64,000 nt of DNA. Origin: Metabacillus dongyingensis. Its GTDB lineage: Bacteria > Bacillota > Bacilli > Bacillales > Bacillaceae. The translations under genes and the position numbers were made by a program. Positions 11,023 to 22,753 of this stretch are shown piece by piece; position 1 is the stretch's first letter, and every line of letters starts with the position of its first letter. Below the pieces are notes generated by a model. The model ran no database searches. It was not told where the DNA came from and was given only the letters and a program-made list of their open reading frames with translations. The stretch is from positions 3,598,001-3,662,000 of the forward strand of contig NZ_CP082944.1 of assembly GCF_019933155.2 (NCBI RefSeq), in the 5' to 3' direction.

Positions 11023-12015
11023 CTATTTATTATCATGATCCGGCTGATCTTTTGATAACTTTCCGATTGAATCTCTCATATCTGTATCTGCATTGATGTT
11101 TTCAAAATTCATATAGTCCATGACGCCAATTTTCCCATTTCGCAAAGCTTCAGCCATTGCAAGCGGGACTGTCGCTTCCGCTTCCACTACTTTCGCTCTC
11201 ATTTCCTGTGTTTTTGCATTCATTTCCTGCTCTAGGGCTACTGCCATAGCACGGCGTTCTTCAGCTTTTGCCTGGGCAATTTTCTTATCAGCCTCAGCTT
11301 GATCTGTTTGAAGGATAGCTCCGATATTTTTGCCGATATCAACATCTGCAATATCAATCGAAAGAATTTCAAAAGCAGTTCCGGAATCTAAGCCTTTATT
11401 CAACACTGTCTGAGAAATCATATCAGGATTTTCAAGGACTTTTTTATGATTGCTTGAAGAACCGATTGTACTTACAATGCCTTCACCTACACGGGCAATA
11501 ATCGTTTCTTCGCCGGCTCCCCCGACTAACCGCTCAATATTTGCACGGACCGTAATACGTGCTTTGGCCTTTACTTCAATTCCATCCATTGCTACACCGG
11601 CGATAAACGGCGTTTCAATAACCTTAGGATTTACACTCATCTGAACGGCTTCTAATACATCACGCCCTGCAAGGTCAATCGCTGCGCAGCGCTCAAAAGA
11701 AAGCTCAATATTCGCACGCTCTGCGGCAATTAAGGCATTAACTACCCGGTCTACATTACCGCCCGCTAAATAATGACTCTCAAGCTGATTAATCGTCACA
11801 CCAAGTCCAGCTTTATGAGCTTTAATTAACGGATTGATAATTCGATTTGGGCTTACACGGCGAAGCCTCATTCCAATAAGAGTAAAGATGCTGATTCGAA
11901 CTCCCGCAGCAAGTGCTGAAATCCACAGAGTAATCGGTACAAAAGTAAATAAAACACCTATTAATATAACTCCAATAACAATTAACCCTAACGTTAAAAG
12001 CAATGACGGATCCAT
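11023..12015 (-). CDS. floA: Flotillin-like protein FloA
   Basis: Scaffold protein of bacterial functional membrane microdomains. The 330-residue product begins with a membrane hairpin (about residues 4-50), then an SPFH/band-7-like domain, then a Glu/Ala-rich coiled coil ([21 protein letters not shown], about 240-290). The operon yqeZ-floA-yqfB is under sigma-W in B. subtilis. Start is ATG after an AGGAGG site. The NfeD-type partner lies just upstream. Confidence 0.96.
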   Translation of the reverse strand: MDPSLLLTLGLIVIGVILIGVLFTFVPITLWISALAAGVRISIFTLIGMRLRRVSPNRIINPLIKAHKAGLGVTINQLESHYLAGGNVDRVVNALIAAERANIELSFERCAAIDLAGRDVLEAVQMSVNPKVIETPFIAGVAMDGIEVKAKARITVRANIERLVGGAGEETIIARVGEGIVSTIGSSSNHKKVLENPDMISQTVLNKGLDSGTAFEILSIDIADVDIGKNIGAILQTDQAEADKKIAQAKAEERRAMAVALEQEMNAKTQEMRAKVVEAEATVPLAMAEALRNGKIGVMDYMNFENINADTDMRDSIGKLSKDQPDHDNK

Positions 12016-12031
12016 TATACTCCTCCTTGTA

Positions 12032-13360
12032 TTAAAGGATTTCTCTCACGACAACACGTGACCCTTCAACTTTAACAATCTTAATCTTTTGATCTTTTGC
12101 TATATACATTCCTTCTGTAACAACATCGATTCGTTCATCATCTATGAGGGCTGTTCCTGATGGTCTCATGGATGTGAGAGCTATACCAGTTTTCCCGATC
12201 AGCTCCAAACGATTCCGATTTGAAACATACCCGCTTTCAGTATTTGTAGAATCACGCAAGATTAGTTTCTTAAATATATTCATACGTTTTCCAAACACCT
12301 TTACAAATATGATGGCTGCCGTTACGGCAACGAGTAATGCCACAACTAATGAAAATGCCATATATGCAATATCATCAGTTGCTATAAAAAAGCTCAATAG
12401 GATGGCTCCAAATCCAATAAAGCCTATAATGCCGCCGGGAACAAAAAACTCAGCGGCCACAAGAATTAAGCCAACGATAAACAAAATTACGGTTTCGAGT
12501 CCGGCAAGCCCTGCTATATAATGCCCGTAAAAGAAAAGAAAGAGGGATGATAAGCCCATAAAGCCCGGAAGACCAAAACCAGGACTGTATAATTCAACGA
12601 TAAGTCCAAGACTTCCAATTGAAAGCAGGATTGGTATCACAATTGGATTGGTCACAAATCTTGCAACTTTCTCAGCAAAGCTAACCTCCATTCCAATCAC
12701 TTCGGCAGAACCTAAGTGTAGTGCATTTAACAAACTGTCCAGGTTTTCAGCAATGCCTTCTGCATAATTTACCTCTACCGCCTGCTCTGCGGTCAGAGTC
12801 AATAGATCACCCTTGCCTGCTCCATACTCAGGAAGGTCCACATCAGGATCAGCCATAGCAAGTGCGTATTTTGAATCTCTGTTATTTTGTTCTGCTGATT
12901 CTTTCATTTCAGCCAGCCAGAGGGATTCTGCTTTCTTATCAGCCGTATTGCCTTCTAAATCAATAATAGCAGCAGAGCCCATCTTAGCTCCCGGAACCAT
13001 GTAAATTTGATCAGCATTCAAAGCGATGTAAGCTCCGGCAGACAATGCCCTTTTATCAATAAAAGCGGTTACAGGAATATCTGATGCTCTAATTGTGTCC
13101 GCAATTTCAAGTGCAGCATCAACCGCTCCGCCCGGAGTATTTATATCGAGAATAATGTGGTCGGCATTTTCTGCTCTTGCTTCCTTAAAAGATCTTTTAA
13201 TAAATTGTGATAAGCCTTTTTCAACGGTTTCTTCAATTGGTATGACCGCTACTTTTTCAGAAGCATTATCTGCAGCGGGCATATACGAACTGCCAAACAG
13301 GGAAAGAAACAAAACAAATCCAAATAATATATGAAACAAACGGTTATGATTGCTTATCAA
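12032..13360 (-). CDS. yqeZ: NfeD family membrane serine-protease-like protein YqeZ
   Basis: Long-form NfeD protein, usual partner of the flotillin FloA. The 442 residues comprise a signal anchor (about 7-30), a ClpP-class protease domain with [16 protein letters not shown] and the serine region [13 protein letters not shown], four to five membrane helices (about 235-350), and a C-terminal OB-fold NfeD domain. The leader sequence carries a candidate sigma-W promoter. Confidence 0.93.
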   Translation of the reverse strand: MISNHNRLFHILFGFVLFLSLFGSSYMPAADNASEKVAVIPIEETVEKGLSQFIKRSFKEARAENADHIILDINTPGGAVDAALEIADTIRASDIPVTAFIDKRALSAGAYIALNADQIYMVPGAKMGSAAIIDLEGNTADKKAESLWLAEMKESAEQNNRDSKYALAMADPDVDLPEYGAGKGDLLTLTAEQAVEVNYAEGIAENLDSLLNALHLGSAEVIGMEVSFAEKVARFVTNPIVIPILLSIGSLGLIVELYSPGFGLPGFMGLSSLFLFFYGHYIAGLAGLETVILFIVGLILVAAEFFVPGGIIGFIGFGAILLSFFIATDDIAYMAFSLVVALLVAVTAAIIFVKVFGKRMNIFKKLILRDSTNTESGYVSNRNRLELIGKTGIALTSMRPSGTALIDDERIDVVTEGMYIAKDQKIKIVKVEGSRVVVREIL

Positions 13361-13402
13361 TTGAATCGAAAGCCCCCTTTCAATCGTAAGGTGTATTTGT
13401 AA

Positions 13403-13429
13403 TACGTTTCATCTTAAGTATAGGTTTCG
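13403..13429 (-). promoter_or_regulatory. Candidate sigma-W promoter of yqeZ-floA-yqfB
   Basis: Minus strand CGAAAC, 17 nt, CGTA, differing by one base from the sigma-W -35 consensus TGAAAC and matching the CGTA -10. It lies about 43 nt before the yqeZ start. Sigma-W control of this operon is known in B. subtilis. Confidence 0.55.
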
Positions 13430-13463
13430 TTTTTATGAAAAATTCTCATTAGAAATGTGGAAC

Positions 13464-13660
13464 CGACTATTCAGAGCCTGGCCGAGGGGCAAGGAGGTGG
13501 AACTGGACAATACAGAAAGCGGAAGCGCCCGTTTAGCTCCGACAGTCAGAAGAGGCTCAGTGGAAAGTCCGGGTTTGACTTTTCAGGCTGAGACGTTCTG
13601 GCCGAGGAATTGGGCGGTGGAGCTGGACAATGGGAAAAGCGGAAGCGCCCCGTTTAGCTG
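13464..13660 (+). repeat. Dispersed intergenic repeat, one and a half copies
   Basis: Contains the family landmarks AGCGGAAGCGCCCGTTTAGC, CTGGCCGAGGA and GGGCGGTGGAGCTGGACAAT, with AGCGGAAGCGCCC occurring twice (about 13518 and 13639). The order matches the tandem units at 27791-28140, but the middle part has diverged. A reading frame across it has no ribosome site and codes only for repeat sequence. Confidence 0.75.
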
Positions 13661-13751
13661 CTTTTCTTATTTATCCACTTTTTTTGCATTTGGCTTAAAT
13701 GATCTTTTTTCAGCTAAATTTGATACGATCTGTTTTTTTCATTTAAACCAT

Positions 13752-13788
13752 AAAAAACACCTTGTTCAAATGAACAAGGTGCTTTCCG
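13752..13788 (-). terminator. Terminator of rpsU-yqeY
   Basis: CACCTTGTTCA/TGAACAAGGTG stem with a T-run in the minus direction, just after yqeY. This closes the yqeY side of the gap; the rest of the gap up to yqeZ holds only the repeat and the yqeZ promoter. Confidence 0.85.
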
Positions 13789-13793
13789 TCTTT

Positions 13794-14240
13794 TTATGAT
13801 AGCTGTCCAGCTACAGTTTTATTGACAAGCGCGCCATCTGCCTTACCTTTTACCTTAGGCATGATCGCAGCCATAACTTTACCCATGTCTGCTTTAGAAG
13901 TTGCATTTACTTCTGCAATTGTTTCTTTCACAATAGCTTGAAGCTCTTCTTCCGAAAGCTGTTTTGGCATGTATACAGTTAAAATATCAAGTTCAGCCTG
14001 TGTCTTTTCAACTAAATCTAAGCGATCAGCTTTACTGAATTCCTGGAGGGAGTCTTTACGTTGCTTTAATTCGCGAGAAAACACAGTCAGTTCCTCTTCA
14101 GCAGACAACTCCTGTTTACCCAGCTTGATGCCTTCATTTTGTAATGAGGCTTTCACCATGCGGATAACAGCCAGTTTGTCCTTCTCTTTGTTCTTCATCG
14201 CTTGTTTCATATCTTGATTCAAACGCTCAAGAAGACTCAT
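13794..14240 (-). CDS. yqeY: GatB/YqeY domain protein
   Basis: A 148-residue all-helical protein of the YqeY family, resembling the tail domain of the GatB amidotransferase subunit. It starts [34 protein letters not shown] and ends [17 protein letters not shown]. Its precise role is unknown; the fixed pairing with rpsU hints at translation. It follows rpsU by 13 nt, so they are probably co-transcribed. Confidence 0.95.
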   Translation of the reverse strand: MSLLERLNQDMKQAMKNKEKDKLAVIRMVKASLQNEGIKLGKQELSAEEELTVFSRELKQRKDSLQEFSKADRLDLVEKTQAELDILTVYMPKQLSEEELQAIVKETIAEVNATSKADMGKVMAAIMPKVKGKADGALVNKTVAGQLS

Positions 14241-14253
14241 AAATCCACCCTCT

Positions 14254-14427
14254 TTAGAATTTGCGTTTTCTAGCAGCTTCAGACTTTTTCTTACGTTTTA
14301 CGCTAGGTTTTTCATAGAATTCGCGCTTTCTTGCTTCTTGTATAGTACCGCTTTTTGATACTGTACGTTTGAAGCGACGAAGAGCGTCCTCAAGCGACTC
14401 GTTTTTACGAACGACCGTTTTTGACAT
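14254..14427 (-). CDS. rpsU: Small ribosomal subunit protein bS21
   Basis: The 57-residue basic protein begins [20 protein letters not shown] and ends [14 protein letters not shown], the unmistakable S21 sequence. A longer frame adds 47 upstream residues that are not family sequence; the chosen ATG follows AGGGAGGG. It is the first gene of the rpsU-yqeY unit. Confidence 0.98.
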   Translation of the reverse strand: MSKTVVRKNESLEDALRRFKRTVSKSGTIQEARKREFYEKPSVKRKKKSEAARKRKF

Positions 14428-14635
14428 TCTTATTCCCTCCCTCCGAATACAACCAATCGACATCATCTGTTTAATAAACATGTTTAAAGAAAACATGTAC
14501 TTTGCAATTATAATATAACGTTTCGCCGAGGTCAACTTATATAAAAAAAAGTTCTTAACTTCGTGCATTCCCCCCCTAAATTTCAGTCATGCAGCAGGGC
14601 GCTTGTCCATATATTTTTTAATAAGAGGTGATTTG

Positions 14636-15580
14636 ATGGGGGCTGCAGGCTTTTTCTTGCTTTACTTAATTGTTTTTTTAGCAGGTATGCATTTGCTGAA
14701 AAAAGGTCTGTCCATTCTATCCGGACATGCAATGAGAAACTGGATATATACTTGTATTAATCATCCTGTCAAAGCTTTTATAGCTGGAATCATATTCACG
14801 GGCATTCTGCAAAGCAGTTCAGCTGTGATGGTAATTGTTATAGGCCTTGTTTCAGCTGGAGTCATCTCGTTTAAACAGACGATTGGAATTATTCTTGGAA
14901 CAAATATCGGCTCTACTTTCACTACACAATTAATCGCTTTGGATATTGGATCTTTGATTCTTCCCCTTTTCATTATAGGATTTCTATGTCTTTTACTGGG
15001 AGCTGTCTTTAAAAAAGAAGCGCTGATGCGAATTTGTGCTGTTTTTATGGGGCTAGGCGCACTTTTTTCAGCGATGGCAGGGTTTGGCCGGCTTGCTTAT
15101 CCGCTATCCGAGCTGAATCTAGTTAAAGAGTTATTGCTGTACACAAATGAACACTCTTTTGCAGGAGTTCTAAGCGGGACGGTTTTAACAGCAATTATTC
15201 ATTCAAGTGCAGCCACTGTGGGCATTATTATGAGTTTTTTAAATGCCGATATTCTTACGCTCAGTGCAGGCATTGCTTATGTTCTTGGAGCTAATATCGG
15301 CACTTGTATTACAGGCATGATGGCAGCAGCCGGAGCCAATCAAGAAGCAAAGCTGACCGCCTATGCACATGTATGGGTAAATGTAATCGGTGTAGCCGCA
15401 TTTTATCCTTTCATTTCACATTGCAGTGCGGCTGTTCAAACTTTATCTTCACAGCCTGATATGCAGCTGGCACACTTCAGTCTGATTTTTAATGTCATCA
15501 GTTCACTTGCATTGCTGCCTTTTGCAAATGCATTCGGCAGTTTCGTTGTTTCATTTTCAACTTTTTTTAGAGAGAAATAA
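14636..15580 (+). CDS. yqeW: Na/Pi cotransporter family membrane protein
   Basis: Sodium-dependent phosphate transporter-like protein, 314 residues, with two inverted Na_Pi_cotrans repeats: GILQSSSAVMVIVIGLVSAG (about 58-78) and AIIHSSAATVGIIMSF (about 184-200), each holding the QSSS/HSSA motif. About eight membrane helices. It lacks the PhoU-like C-terminal tail of longer relatives. Start ATG after AGAGGTG. It is on the opposite strand to rpsU, divergent from it, and ends at a terminator shared with deoC. Confidence 0.9.
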   Translation: MGAAGFFLLYLIVFLAGMHLLKKGLSILSGHAMRNWIYTCINHPVKAFIAGIIFTGILQSSSAVMVIVIGLVSAGVISFKQTIGIILGTNIGSTFTTQLIALDIGSLILPLFIIGFLCLLLGAVFKKEALMRICAVFMGLGALFSAMAGFGRLAYPLSELNLVKELLLYTNEHSFAGVLSGTVLTAIIHSSAATVGIIMSFLNADILTLSAGIAYVLGANIGTCITGMMAAAGANQEAKLTAYAHVWVNVIGVAAFYPFISHCSAAVQTLSSQPDMQLAHFSLIFNVISSLALLPFANAFGSFVVSFSTFFREK

Positions 15581-15584
15581 ATAA

Positions 15585-15618
15585 AGACTGCCGAAAAAAA
15601 TTCAGCAGTCTTTTATAG
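15585..15618. terminator. Bidirectional terminator between yqeW and deoC
   Basis: AAAGACTGC...GCAGTCTTT stem flanked by A- and T-rich runs on both strands, located between two convergent genes. Confidence 0.8.
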
Positions 15619-15625
15619 TCAGGAA

Positions 15626-16297
15626 TTAATAATCAGAGTTTGAAACTTCACCTTTAACAATTGAAATTCCAGCACTAGCACCGATGCGAGTTGCGCCAGC
15701 TTCCACCATTGCGAGCGCTCCTGCGCGGTCACGAACGCCGCCTGAAGCTTTCACTCCAACATCAGGTCCAACTGTTTTGCGCATAAGAGCGATATCCTCG
15801 ACAGTTGCTCCGCCAGTTGAAAAACCAGTAGAAGTTTTAACAAAATCCGCTCCGGCTTTAACTGATAATTCGCAGGCTCTTACTTTTTCTTCATCTGTTA
15901 AAAGACATGATTCAATAATTACTTTAGTAAGCGCTTTTCCTTTAGCTGCTTCTACAACAGCACGGATATCGCGCTCAACAAGCTCATCATTTTTATCTTT
16001 TAATGCGCCGATGTTGATTACCATATCAACTTCTGTAGCACCTTTTGCAATTGCATCTTTTGTTTCAAATGCTTTTGTTTCAACTGTAGTCGCTCCGAGA
16101 GGGAAACCGATTACAGTACAAACTTTTACGTCTGTTCCTTTTAGCAGAGCAGCCGCTGTTTCAATCCAAGTTGGATTTACACAGACAGATGCGAATTTAT
16201 ATTCCTTTGCTTCTGCGCATAATGTTTCAATTTGAGCCTTTGTTGTTTCTGGCTTTAACGCTGTATGGTCAATCATACTGCCAATATTTACTGACAT
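15626..16297 (-). CDS. deoC: Deoxyribose-phosphate aldolase
   Basis: Cleaves deoxyribose-5-phosphate to glyceraldehyde-3-phosphate and acetaldehyde in deoxynucleoside breakdown. The 223-residue TIM barrel has the Schiff-base lysine in [14 protein letters not shown] (about 151-164) and the C-terminal VKASGGVRD. It lies alone between mtaB and yqeW, not with other nucleoside genes (nupC, pdp). The ATG has a GGGGTAC-type ribosome site. Confidence 0.97.
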   Translation of the reverse strand: MSVNIGSMIDHTALKPETTKAQIETLCAEAKEYKFASVCVNPTWIETAAALLKGTDVKVCTVIGFPLGATTVETKAFETKDAIAKGATEVDMVINIGALKDKNDELVERDIRAVVEAAKGKALTKVIIESCLLTDEEKVRACELSVKAGADFVKTSTGFSTGGATVEDIALMRKTVGPDVGVKASGGVRDRAGALAMVEAGATRIGASAGISIVKGEVSNSDY

Positions 16298-16455
16298 ATG
16301 TAGTACCCCTTTTCCATTTAATTAGTCGTCTGACCTCTTACATCTTAACATTTCCCCCAAAAAAATACGAGTACAAACTTAATTTACACCAGTAAAATAA
16401 TTCTAAACCTGTTTTAAAAGAAAAGTGCATTCCCTCTGTTTAAATATAAAAATAA

Positions 16456-16484
16456 AAAACCCGGTCTTTATCGACCAGGTTAAG
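16456..16484 (-). terminator. Terminator of the hrcA-to-mtaB operon
   Basis: Minus strand AACCTGGTC, loop GATAAA, GACCGGGTT and a T-run; one G-U pair in the stem. It overlaps the end of mtaB by a few bases. Confidence 0.8.
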
Positions 16485-17838
16485 AGATATTTCGCATACT
16501 TTCAGCTGCCGGTTCATCTTCCATGACACGTACAAACTGTCCTTCCGAGTACGGATAGCCAGCTTTAGTCATTTTCACCTTCACAATTTTCCCGACCATT
16601 TCTTCTGTTGCAGGGAAAACAACTTTCAAATAATTATCCGTATATCCGACATAAAGACCGCTTTCAGGATCTTCTTTATATAGTTCCTCAGGGATAACCT
16701 CAAGAACTTCGTCTTCATAAACAGATGCGTATTCTTTGGCAAGCTGATCGGATAGGGCAATCAGCTGATGAACACGTTCATTTTTAATTTCCTCATCCAC
16801 TTGGTCATCCATTCTTGCAGCAGGTGTGCCTGTCCGTTTGGAGTAAGGGAAAACATGAAGCTCTGAGAATTTGTGTTCTTTAATAAAGTTATATGTTTCC
16901 ATGAATTCTTCATCCGTTTCACCAGGGAAACCAACGATAACGTCAGAAGTTACAGCAAGCCCTGGCAAAGCTTGTTTCAGGCGTGCTAAACGCTCAGCAA
17001 AGAATTCCATTGTGTATTTACGTCGCATTCTTTTCAATACAGTATTTGAAGCTGATTGAATCGGGATATGCAAATGGCGGACAATCTTATCTGACTGATC
17101 AAGCACTTCAATGACTTCGTCTGTAATTTGACTTGCCTCAATGGACGAGATTCTGATGCGCTTTAAACCATGAACCTGAGTGTCCAGATCACGAAGCAGC
17201 ATAGCGAAGTTGTAATCCTTCATGTCTTCGCCGTATCCTCCTGTATGAATTCCTGTTAATACAATTTCTTTGTAGCCTGCATCAACAAGCTGCTGAGCCT
17301 GTTTAATGACTTCTTTGGGGTCACGGGAGCGCATTAAGCCGCGTGCCCACGGAATGATGCAGAACGTGCAGAAGTTGTTGCAGCCTTCCTGGATCTTCAA
17401 TGATGCACGAGTACGGTCTGTAAATGCCGGTACATCAAGTTCTTCATAAACTCTGGCCTTCATAATATTGCTGACGCCATTGATGGGCTGTCTTTCGTTC
17501 TTAAATTGCTCAATATAGTCAAGCATTTTAACACGGTCAGACGTACCTACTACTATATCAACACCCGGAATCGCCATAATTTCAGCAGGAGACGTTTGAG
17601 CGTAACAGCCTGTTACACAAATAACCCCGTCCGGATTTTTTCTAATTGCACGGCGAATGACCTGACGGCTTTTTTTATCGCCTGTATTCGTTACTGTACA
17701 TGTATTTATGACATAAACATCAGCTTTACTTTCATATTCAGAACGATCATAGCCTGCGTCCTTGAATAACTGCCAGATAGCTTCTGTTTCATAATGGTTT
17801 ACTTTACAGCCAAGTGTATGAAATGCTACGGTTGGCAT
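16480..17838 (-). CDS. mtaB: tRNA (t6A37) methylthiotransferase MtaB
   Basis: Radical-SAM enzyme (YqeV) that converts t6A37 to ms2t6A37 in tRNA. Domains: N-terminal UPF0004 with cysteines in TLGCKVN, INTCTVT and VTGCYAQ; radical-SAM core with CNNFCTFC near residue 150; C-terminal TRAM domain. I use the ATG giving MPTVAFHTLGCKVN, spaced 6 nt from GAGGTG; a GTG three codons upstream overlaps the rsmE stop. It is the last gene of the dnaK operon, as in B. subtilis. Confidence 0.95.
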   Translation of the reverse strand: MPTVAFHTLGCKVNHYETEAIWQLFKDAGYDRSEYESKADVYVINTCTVTNTGDKKSRQVIRRAIRKNPDGVICVTGCYAQTSPAEIMAIPGVDIVVGTSDRVKMLDYIEQFKNERQPINGVSNIMKARVYEELDVPAFTDRTRASLKIQEGCNNFCTFCIIPWARGLMRSRDPKEVIKQAQQLVDAGYKEIVLTGIHTGGYGEDMKDYNFAMLLRDLDTQVHGLKRIRISSIEASQITDEVIEVLDQSDKIVRHLHIPIQSASNTVLKRMRRKYTMEFFAERLARLKQALPGLAVTSDVIVGFPGETDEEFMETYNFIKEHKFSELHVFPYSKRTGTPAARMDDQVDEEIKNERVHQLIALSDQLAKEYASVYEDEVLEVIPEELYKEDPESGLYVGYTDNYLKVVFPATEEMVGKIVKVKMTKAGYPYSEGQFVRVMEDEPAAESMRNIS

Positions 17839-17843
17839 GGTAA

Positions 17844-18599
17844 TCACCTCGATAATTCAAAATAATAAGAAACGGCAGATAAAACATATAGCGGAGCCGT
17901 TTCCGTCCGTAAGATTCTCGGCCCGAGTCCGCAGGCTTTAAAACCTGCATTTGTCAGCTGTTCTATTTCTTCTTCCGTTAATCCGCCTTCTGGTCCGAAT
18001 ACTACCAGAATGGATTGACCTGGATTACTTTCATTTAATGCTTTCGCAAGATTGGAAAGTTCCCCGCTTTTAGCTGATTCTTCATATGCCACGATTTTCA
18101 GATCATATGAAGCAGAACGATGAATAAGTTCCTTCCAGCTGCATGGCTCAAAGACGTCCGGGATTAAGTTGCGGTAGGATTGTTCAGAAGCCTCTTTCAC
18201 AATCTTTCTCCAGCGCTCCACTTTTTTAACTGCTTTCTTTGCATCAAGCTTTACAACGGAACGAGCAGCATTAAAAGGGATAAACGAAGCAGCACCAAGT
18301 TCTGTGCCCTTTTGAAGTATCCATTCCAGCTTATCCCCTTTAGGCAGCCCGCTCGCAATCGTGACTGATACTGGAAGTTCATGATCAGCAGTCTGCCATT
18401 CAATAATCCTGCATACTGCTGCATCATCATTTACTTCTTCTATTTCACAAAGCGCTGCCTGTCCATCTGAAGTACAGCAAATCAGTTTGCTGCCGGGCTT
18501 CATACGCATAACACGGGAGATGTGATGAACATCGTCTCCCGTGATTGTCATTCTGGATGTTAAATTTTCTTTTTCCTCACTTATAAAATAACGCTGCAC
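17844..18599 (-). CDS. rsmE: 16S rRNA (uracil-1498-N3)-methyltransferase
   Basis: SPOUT-fold methyltransferase (YqeU), 251 residues, with the knot motifs VVFGPEGGLTEEEIE (about 196-210) and RILRTETAPLYVLSAVSYYFE at the C-terminus. The start is GTG giving (M)QRYFISEEKENL after AAGAGGTG; the longer frame from an upstream ATG lies inside prmA sequence. Thirteen nt separate it from prmA. Confidence 0.95.
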   Translation of the reverse strand: MQRYFISEEKENLTSRMTITGDDVHHISRVMRMKPGSKLICCTSDGQAALCEIEEVNDDAAVCRIIEWQTADHELPVSVTIASGLPKGDKLEWILQKGTELGAASFIPFNAARSVVKLDAKKAVKKVERWRKIVKEASEQSYRNLIPDVFEPCSWKELIHRSASYDLKIVAYEESAKSGELSNLAKALNESNPGQSILVVFGPEGGLTEEEIEQLTNAGFKACGLGPRILRTETAPLYVLSAVSYYFELSR

Positions 18600-18612
18600 A
18601 GATGAGCACCTC

Positions 18613-19551
18613 TTATTTCTTTCTTGCGATAAAGGCCACCCAGTCTTCCATAACAACTGTTTCTTCAATCTCAAATCCAGCCTCGATTAAACCGTTTTTA
18701 ACCTCTGCCTTTTTATTGAGAATGATTCCAGATGTGATGAATAAACCGCCTTGTTTCAGAATCTGATTTGCATCGTGGACAAATCGCAGAATGACTTCAG
18801 CCAAAATATTAGCAACGACTACGTCTACAGGACCTTGAATTCCGTTCAGCAAATTATTTTGAGATACTGTGACTGCCTGGTGCACTTTATTTAATTTTGT
18901 ATTTAAACGTGCGCTTTCTACAGCAACAGGATCTAAATCCAGTGCCTGAACCTGCTTTGCTCCAAGCATTGCAGAGGCAATGCTTAATACTCCTGATCCT
19001 GTGCCGACATCTACTACTAAATCGTGTTCTTTTACAGAGCGTTCTAGCGCCTGAATACAAAGAACAGTTGTAGGATGAGTCCCTGTGCCAAAAGCCATAC
19101 CCGGATCAAGCTCAATAATCAGTTCATCAGAATGGACAGGTGTATAAGTTTCCCATGTCGGAACGATCGTAAATCGCTCCGAAATCTTTACGGGATGATA
19201 ATACTTCTTCCACGCAGTCGCCCACTCTTCATCATTAACTTCACTGATTGAGATATCATTCTTCCCTAAATCGATATCATGAATAAGCAGGTTATTTACA
19301 GCTTCTTTAATCTCTTCAACTGTTTCACCAAGGAAACTGTTTACCGGCAGGTATGCTTTAATAATAACACCTTCATCAGGATAATCATCAGAATTGAGGT
19401 GGTAGATTTCTCCATACACACTTTCGCGCTCTTTTAATAGATCCATTTGATCTTCAATGACGACACCGCTTGCTCCGGCCTCATGCAAAATATTCGAAAT
19501 TGGTTCTACCGCTTCTTGTGTTGTATGAATACTTAATTCGGACCATTTCAT
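18613..19551 (-). CDS. prmA: Ribosomal protein uL11 methyltransferase
   Basis: PrmA methylates ribosomal protein L11 using SAM. The 312-residue protein has an N-terminal L11-binding domain, motif [13 protein letters not shown] near residue 181 and the catalytic NILAEV near 246. It belongs to the dnaJ-prmA-rsmE-mtaB part of the heat-shock operon. Confidence 0.97.
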   Translation of the reverse strand: MKWSELSIHTTQEAVEPISNILHEAGASGVVIEDQMDLLKERESVYGEIYHLNSDDYPDEGVIIKAYLPVNSFLGETVEEIKEAVNNLLIHDIDLGKNDISISEVNDEEWATAWKKYYHPVKISERFTIVPTWETYTPVHSDELIIELDPGMAFGTGTHPTTVLCIQALERSVKEHDLVVDVGTGSGVLSIASAMLGAKQVQALDLDPVAVESARLNTKLNKVHQAVTVSQNNLLNGIQGPVDVVVANILAEVILRFVHDANQILKQGGLFITSGIILNKKAEVKNGLIEAGFEIEETVVMEDWVAFIARKK

Positions 19552-19571
19552 TCTACCAGCTCCACTTCTGT

Positions 19572-20684
19572 TTATTCACCCTTGAATGCACGCTTCACTT
19601 TATCAAAAAAGCTTTCTTCGTGCTCATCTGGTCTTCCCCCGCTCATTTCAGCAAAATCGCGAAGGAGCTCTTTTTGTTTTTCTGTAATATTTGTAGGCGT
19701 TAATACACGAACGATAATGTGCTGATCACCCTGTCCGTAGCCTCTCACATTGGCGACACCTTTTCCCTTCATGCGGAATTTAGTGCCCGTTTGCGTTCCG
19801 GCCGGAACCTTCAGCTTCACTTTACCGTGCAGAGTAGGCACTTCAATTTCATCACCTAAAGCTGCCTGCGCAAATGTAAGCGGCATTTCACAATAGATAT
19901 CGTCCCCGTCTCTCTCAAAGAACTCATGAGATCTCACTTGGAATACAACATATAAATCACCGCTTGGCCCTCCGTTAAATCCGGGTTCACCTTGTCCGGA
20001 AACTCTTAGCTGCTGGCCATCATCGACTCCTGCTGGAATTTTAACAGAAATCTTTTTACGCTTTTGAACTTTGCCGGCTCCTCCGCACGTTGAACATTTA
20101 TGTTTAATCATTTTGCCCGTTCCGCTGCAATGATGACAAACGCGGCGGTTAACAATTCTGCCGAATGGCGTGTTTTGTTCAACATTCAGCTGTCCGGATC
20201 CGTTACAATGTTTACATGTTTCAGGCTTAGTTCCAGGCTTTGCTCCAGAGCCGTCACATGTATCACATGTTTCCTCACGCGGAATTTCAATTGTTGTATC
20301 CTTGCCGAATACTGCATCTTCAAAAGACAAAGTCATCGTATATTGAAGGTCTGCACCTTGTCTTGGCGCATTTGGATCTCGTCTTCTGCCGCCTCCAAAG
20401 ATCGAACTGAAAATATCGTCAAAACCGAATCCTCCGCCAAAATCAGATCCCCCAAATCCCTGATTTGGATCAGTATGTCCAAATTGATCATACTGTGCAC
20501 GCTTCTGATCATCGGTCAGGACCTCGTAAGCCTCTGAAATTTCTTTAAATTTATCGGTTGCATCCGCATCCTTGTTGATATCAGGATGATATTGTTTAGA
20601 AAGCTTGCGGTACGCTTTTTTCATTTCATCCTTTGTTGCGCTCTTACTTACTCCAAGCACTTCATAGTAATCACGCTTGCTCAT
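19572..20684 (-). CDS. dnaJ: Chaperone protein DnaJ
   Basis: Type I J-protein that delivers substrates to DnaK and stimulates its ATPase. Order: J domain with HPD at about 33-35, Gly/Phe linker (70-110), four CXXCXGXG zinc repeats ([32 protein letters not shown]), and a C-terminal substrate-binding domain. 370 residues, full length. A terminator and its own promoter separate it from dnaK. Confidence 0.99.
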   Translation of the reverse strand: MSKRDYYEVLGVSKSATKDEMKKAYRKLSKQYHPDINKDADATDKFKEISEAYEVLTDDQKRAQYDQFGHTDPNQGFGGSDFGGGFGFDDIFSSIFGGGRRRDPNAPRQGADLQYTMTLSFEDAVFGKDTTIEIPREETCDTCDGSGAKPGTKPETCKHCNGSGQLNVEQNTPFGRIVNRRVCHHCSGTGKMIKHKCSTCGGAGKVQKRKKISVKIPAGVDDGQQLRVSGQGEPGFNGGPSGDLYVVFQVRSHEFFERDGDDIYCEMPLTFAQAALGDEIEVPTLHGKVKLKVPAGTQTGTKFRMKGKGVANVRGYGQGDQHIIVRVLTPTNITEKQKELLRDFAEMSGGRPDEHEESFFDKVKRAFKGE

Positions 20685-20717
20685 AATTTCTCACTCCCGA
20701 ATTCTCACATAAAGTAA

Positions 20718-20747
20718 ATTGTATCACTCGATTTAGCCTGATTGCAA
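20718..20747 (-). promoter_or_regulatory. Candidate sigma-A promoter of dnaJ
   Basis: Minus strand TTGCAA, 18 nt, TACAAT, about 33 nt before the dnaJ start. No CIRCE element is present here. Confidence 0.5.
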
Positions 20748-20828
20748 CATATTGTTTAAGTATAGAAGGTGTTTCCATACCCGTAATCTATTCAATCTTT
20801 TCTGATAGGTCATTTCTTTACTCATGAA

Positions 20829-20866
20829 AAAAAGTCAAAGTCAAGACAAGCCTGACTTTGACTTTC
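20829..20866 (-). terminator. Terminator after dnaK
   Basis: Thirteen-bp stem AAAGTCAAAGTCA/TGACTTTGACTTT ending in a seven-base T-run on the minus strand. Confidence 0.85.
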
Positions 20867-20902
20867 CTTTTGCGGGATGAAGTCACTCATTTCCGCTCAG
20901 TA

Positions 20903-22741
<1,839 letters not shown>

Positions 22742-22753
22742 CTAATATGTAAG

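Noticed and set aside
13455..13799. A 114-codon plus-strand reading frame
   Set aside because: It runs through the dispersed repeat and into the yqeY terminator, has no ribosome site and codes for repeat-derived residues only.
16081..16235. Plus-strand frame opposite deoC
   Set aside because: A 183-codon antisense frame over deoC, rich in Ser/Ala/Pro, with no ribosome site; antisense artefact of codon bias.
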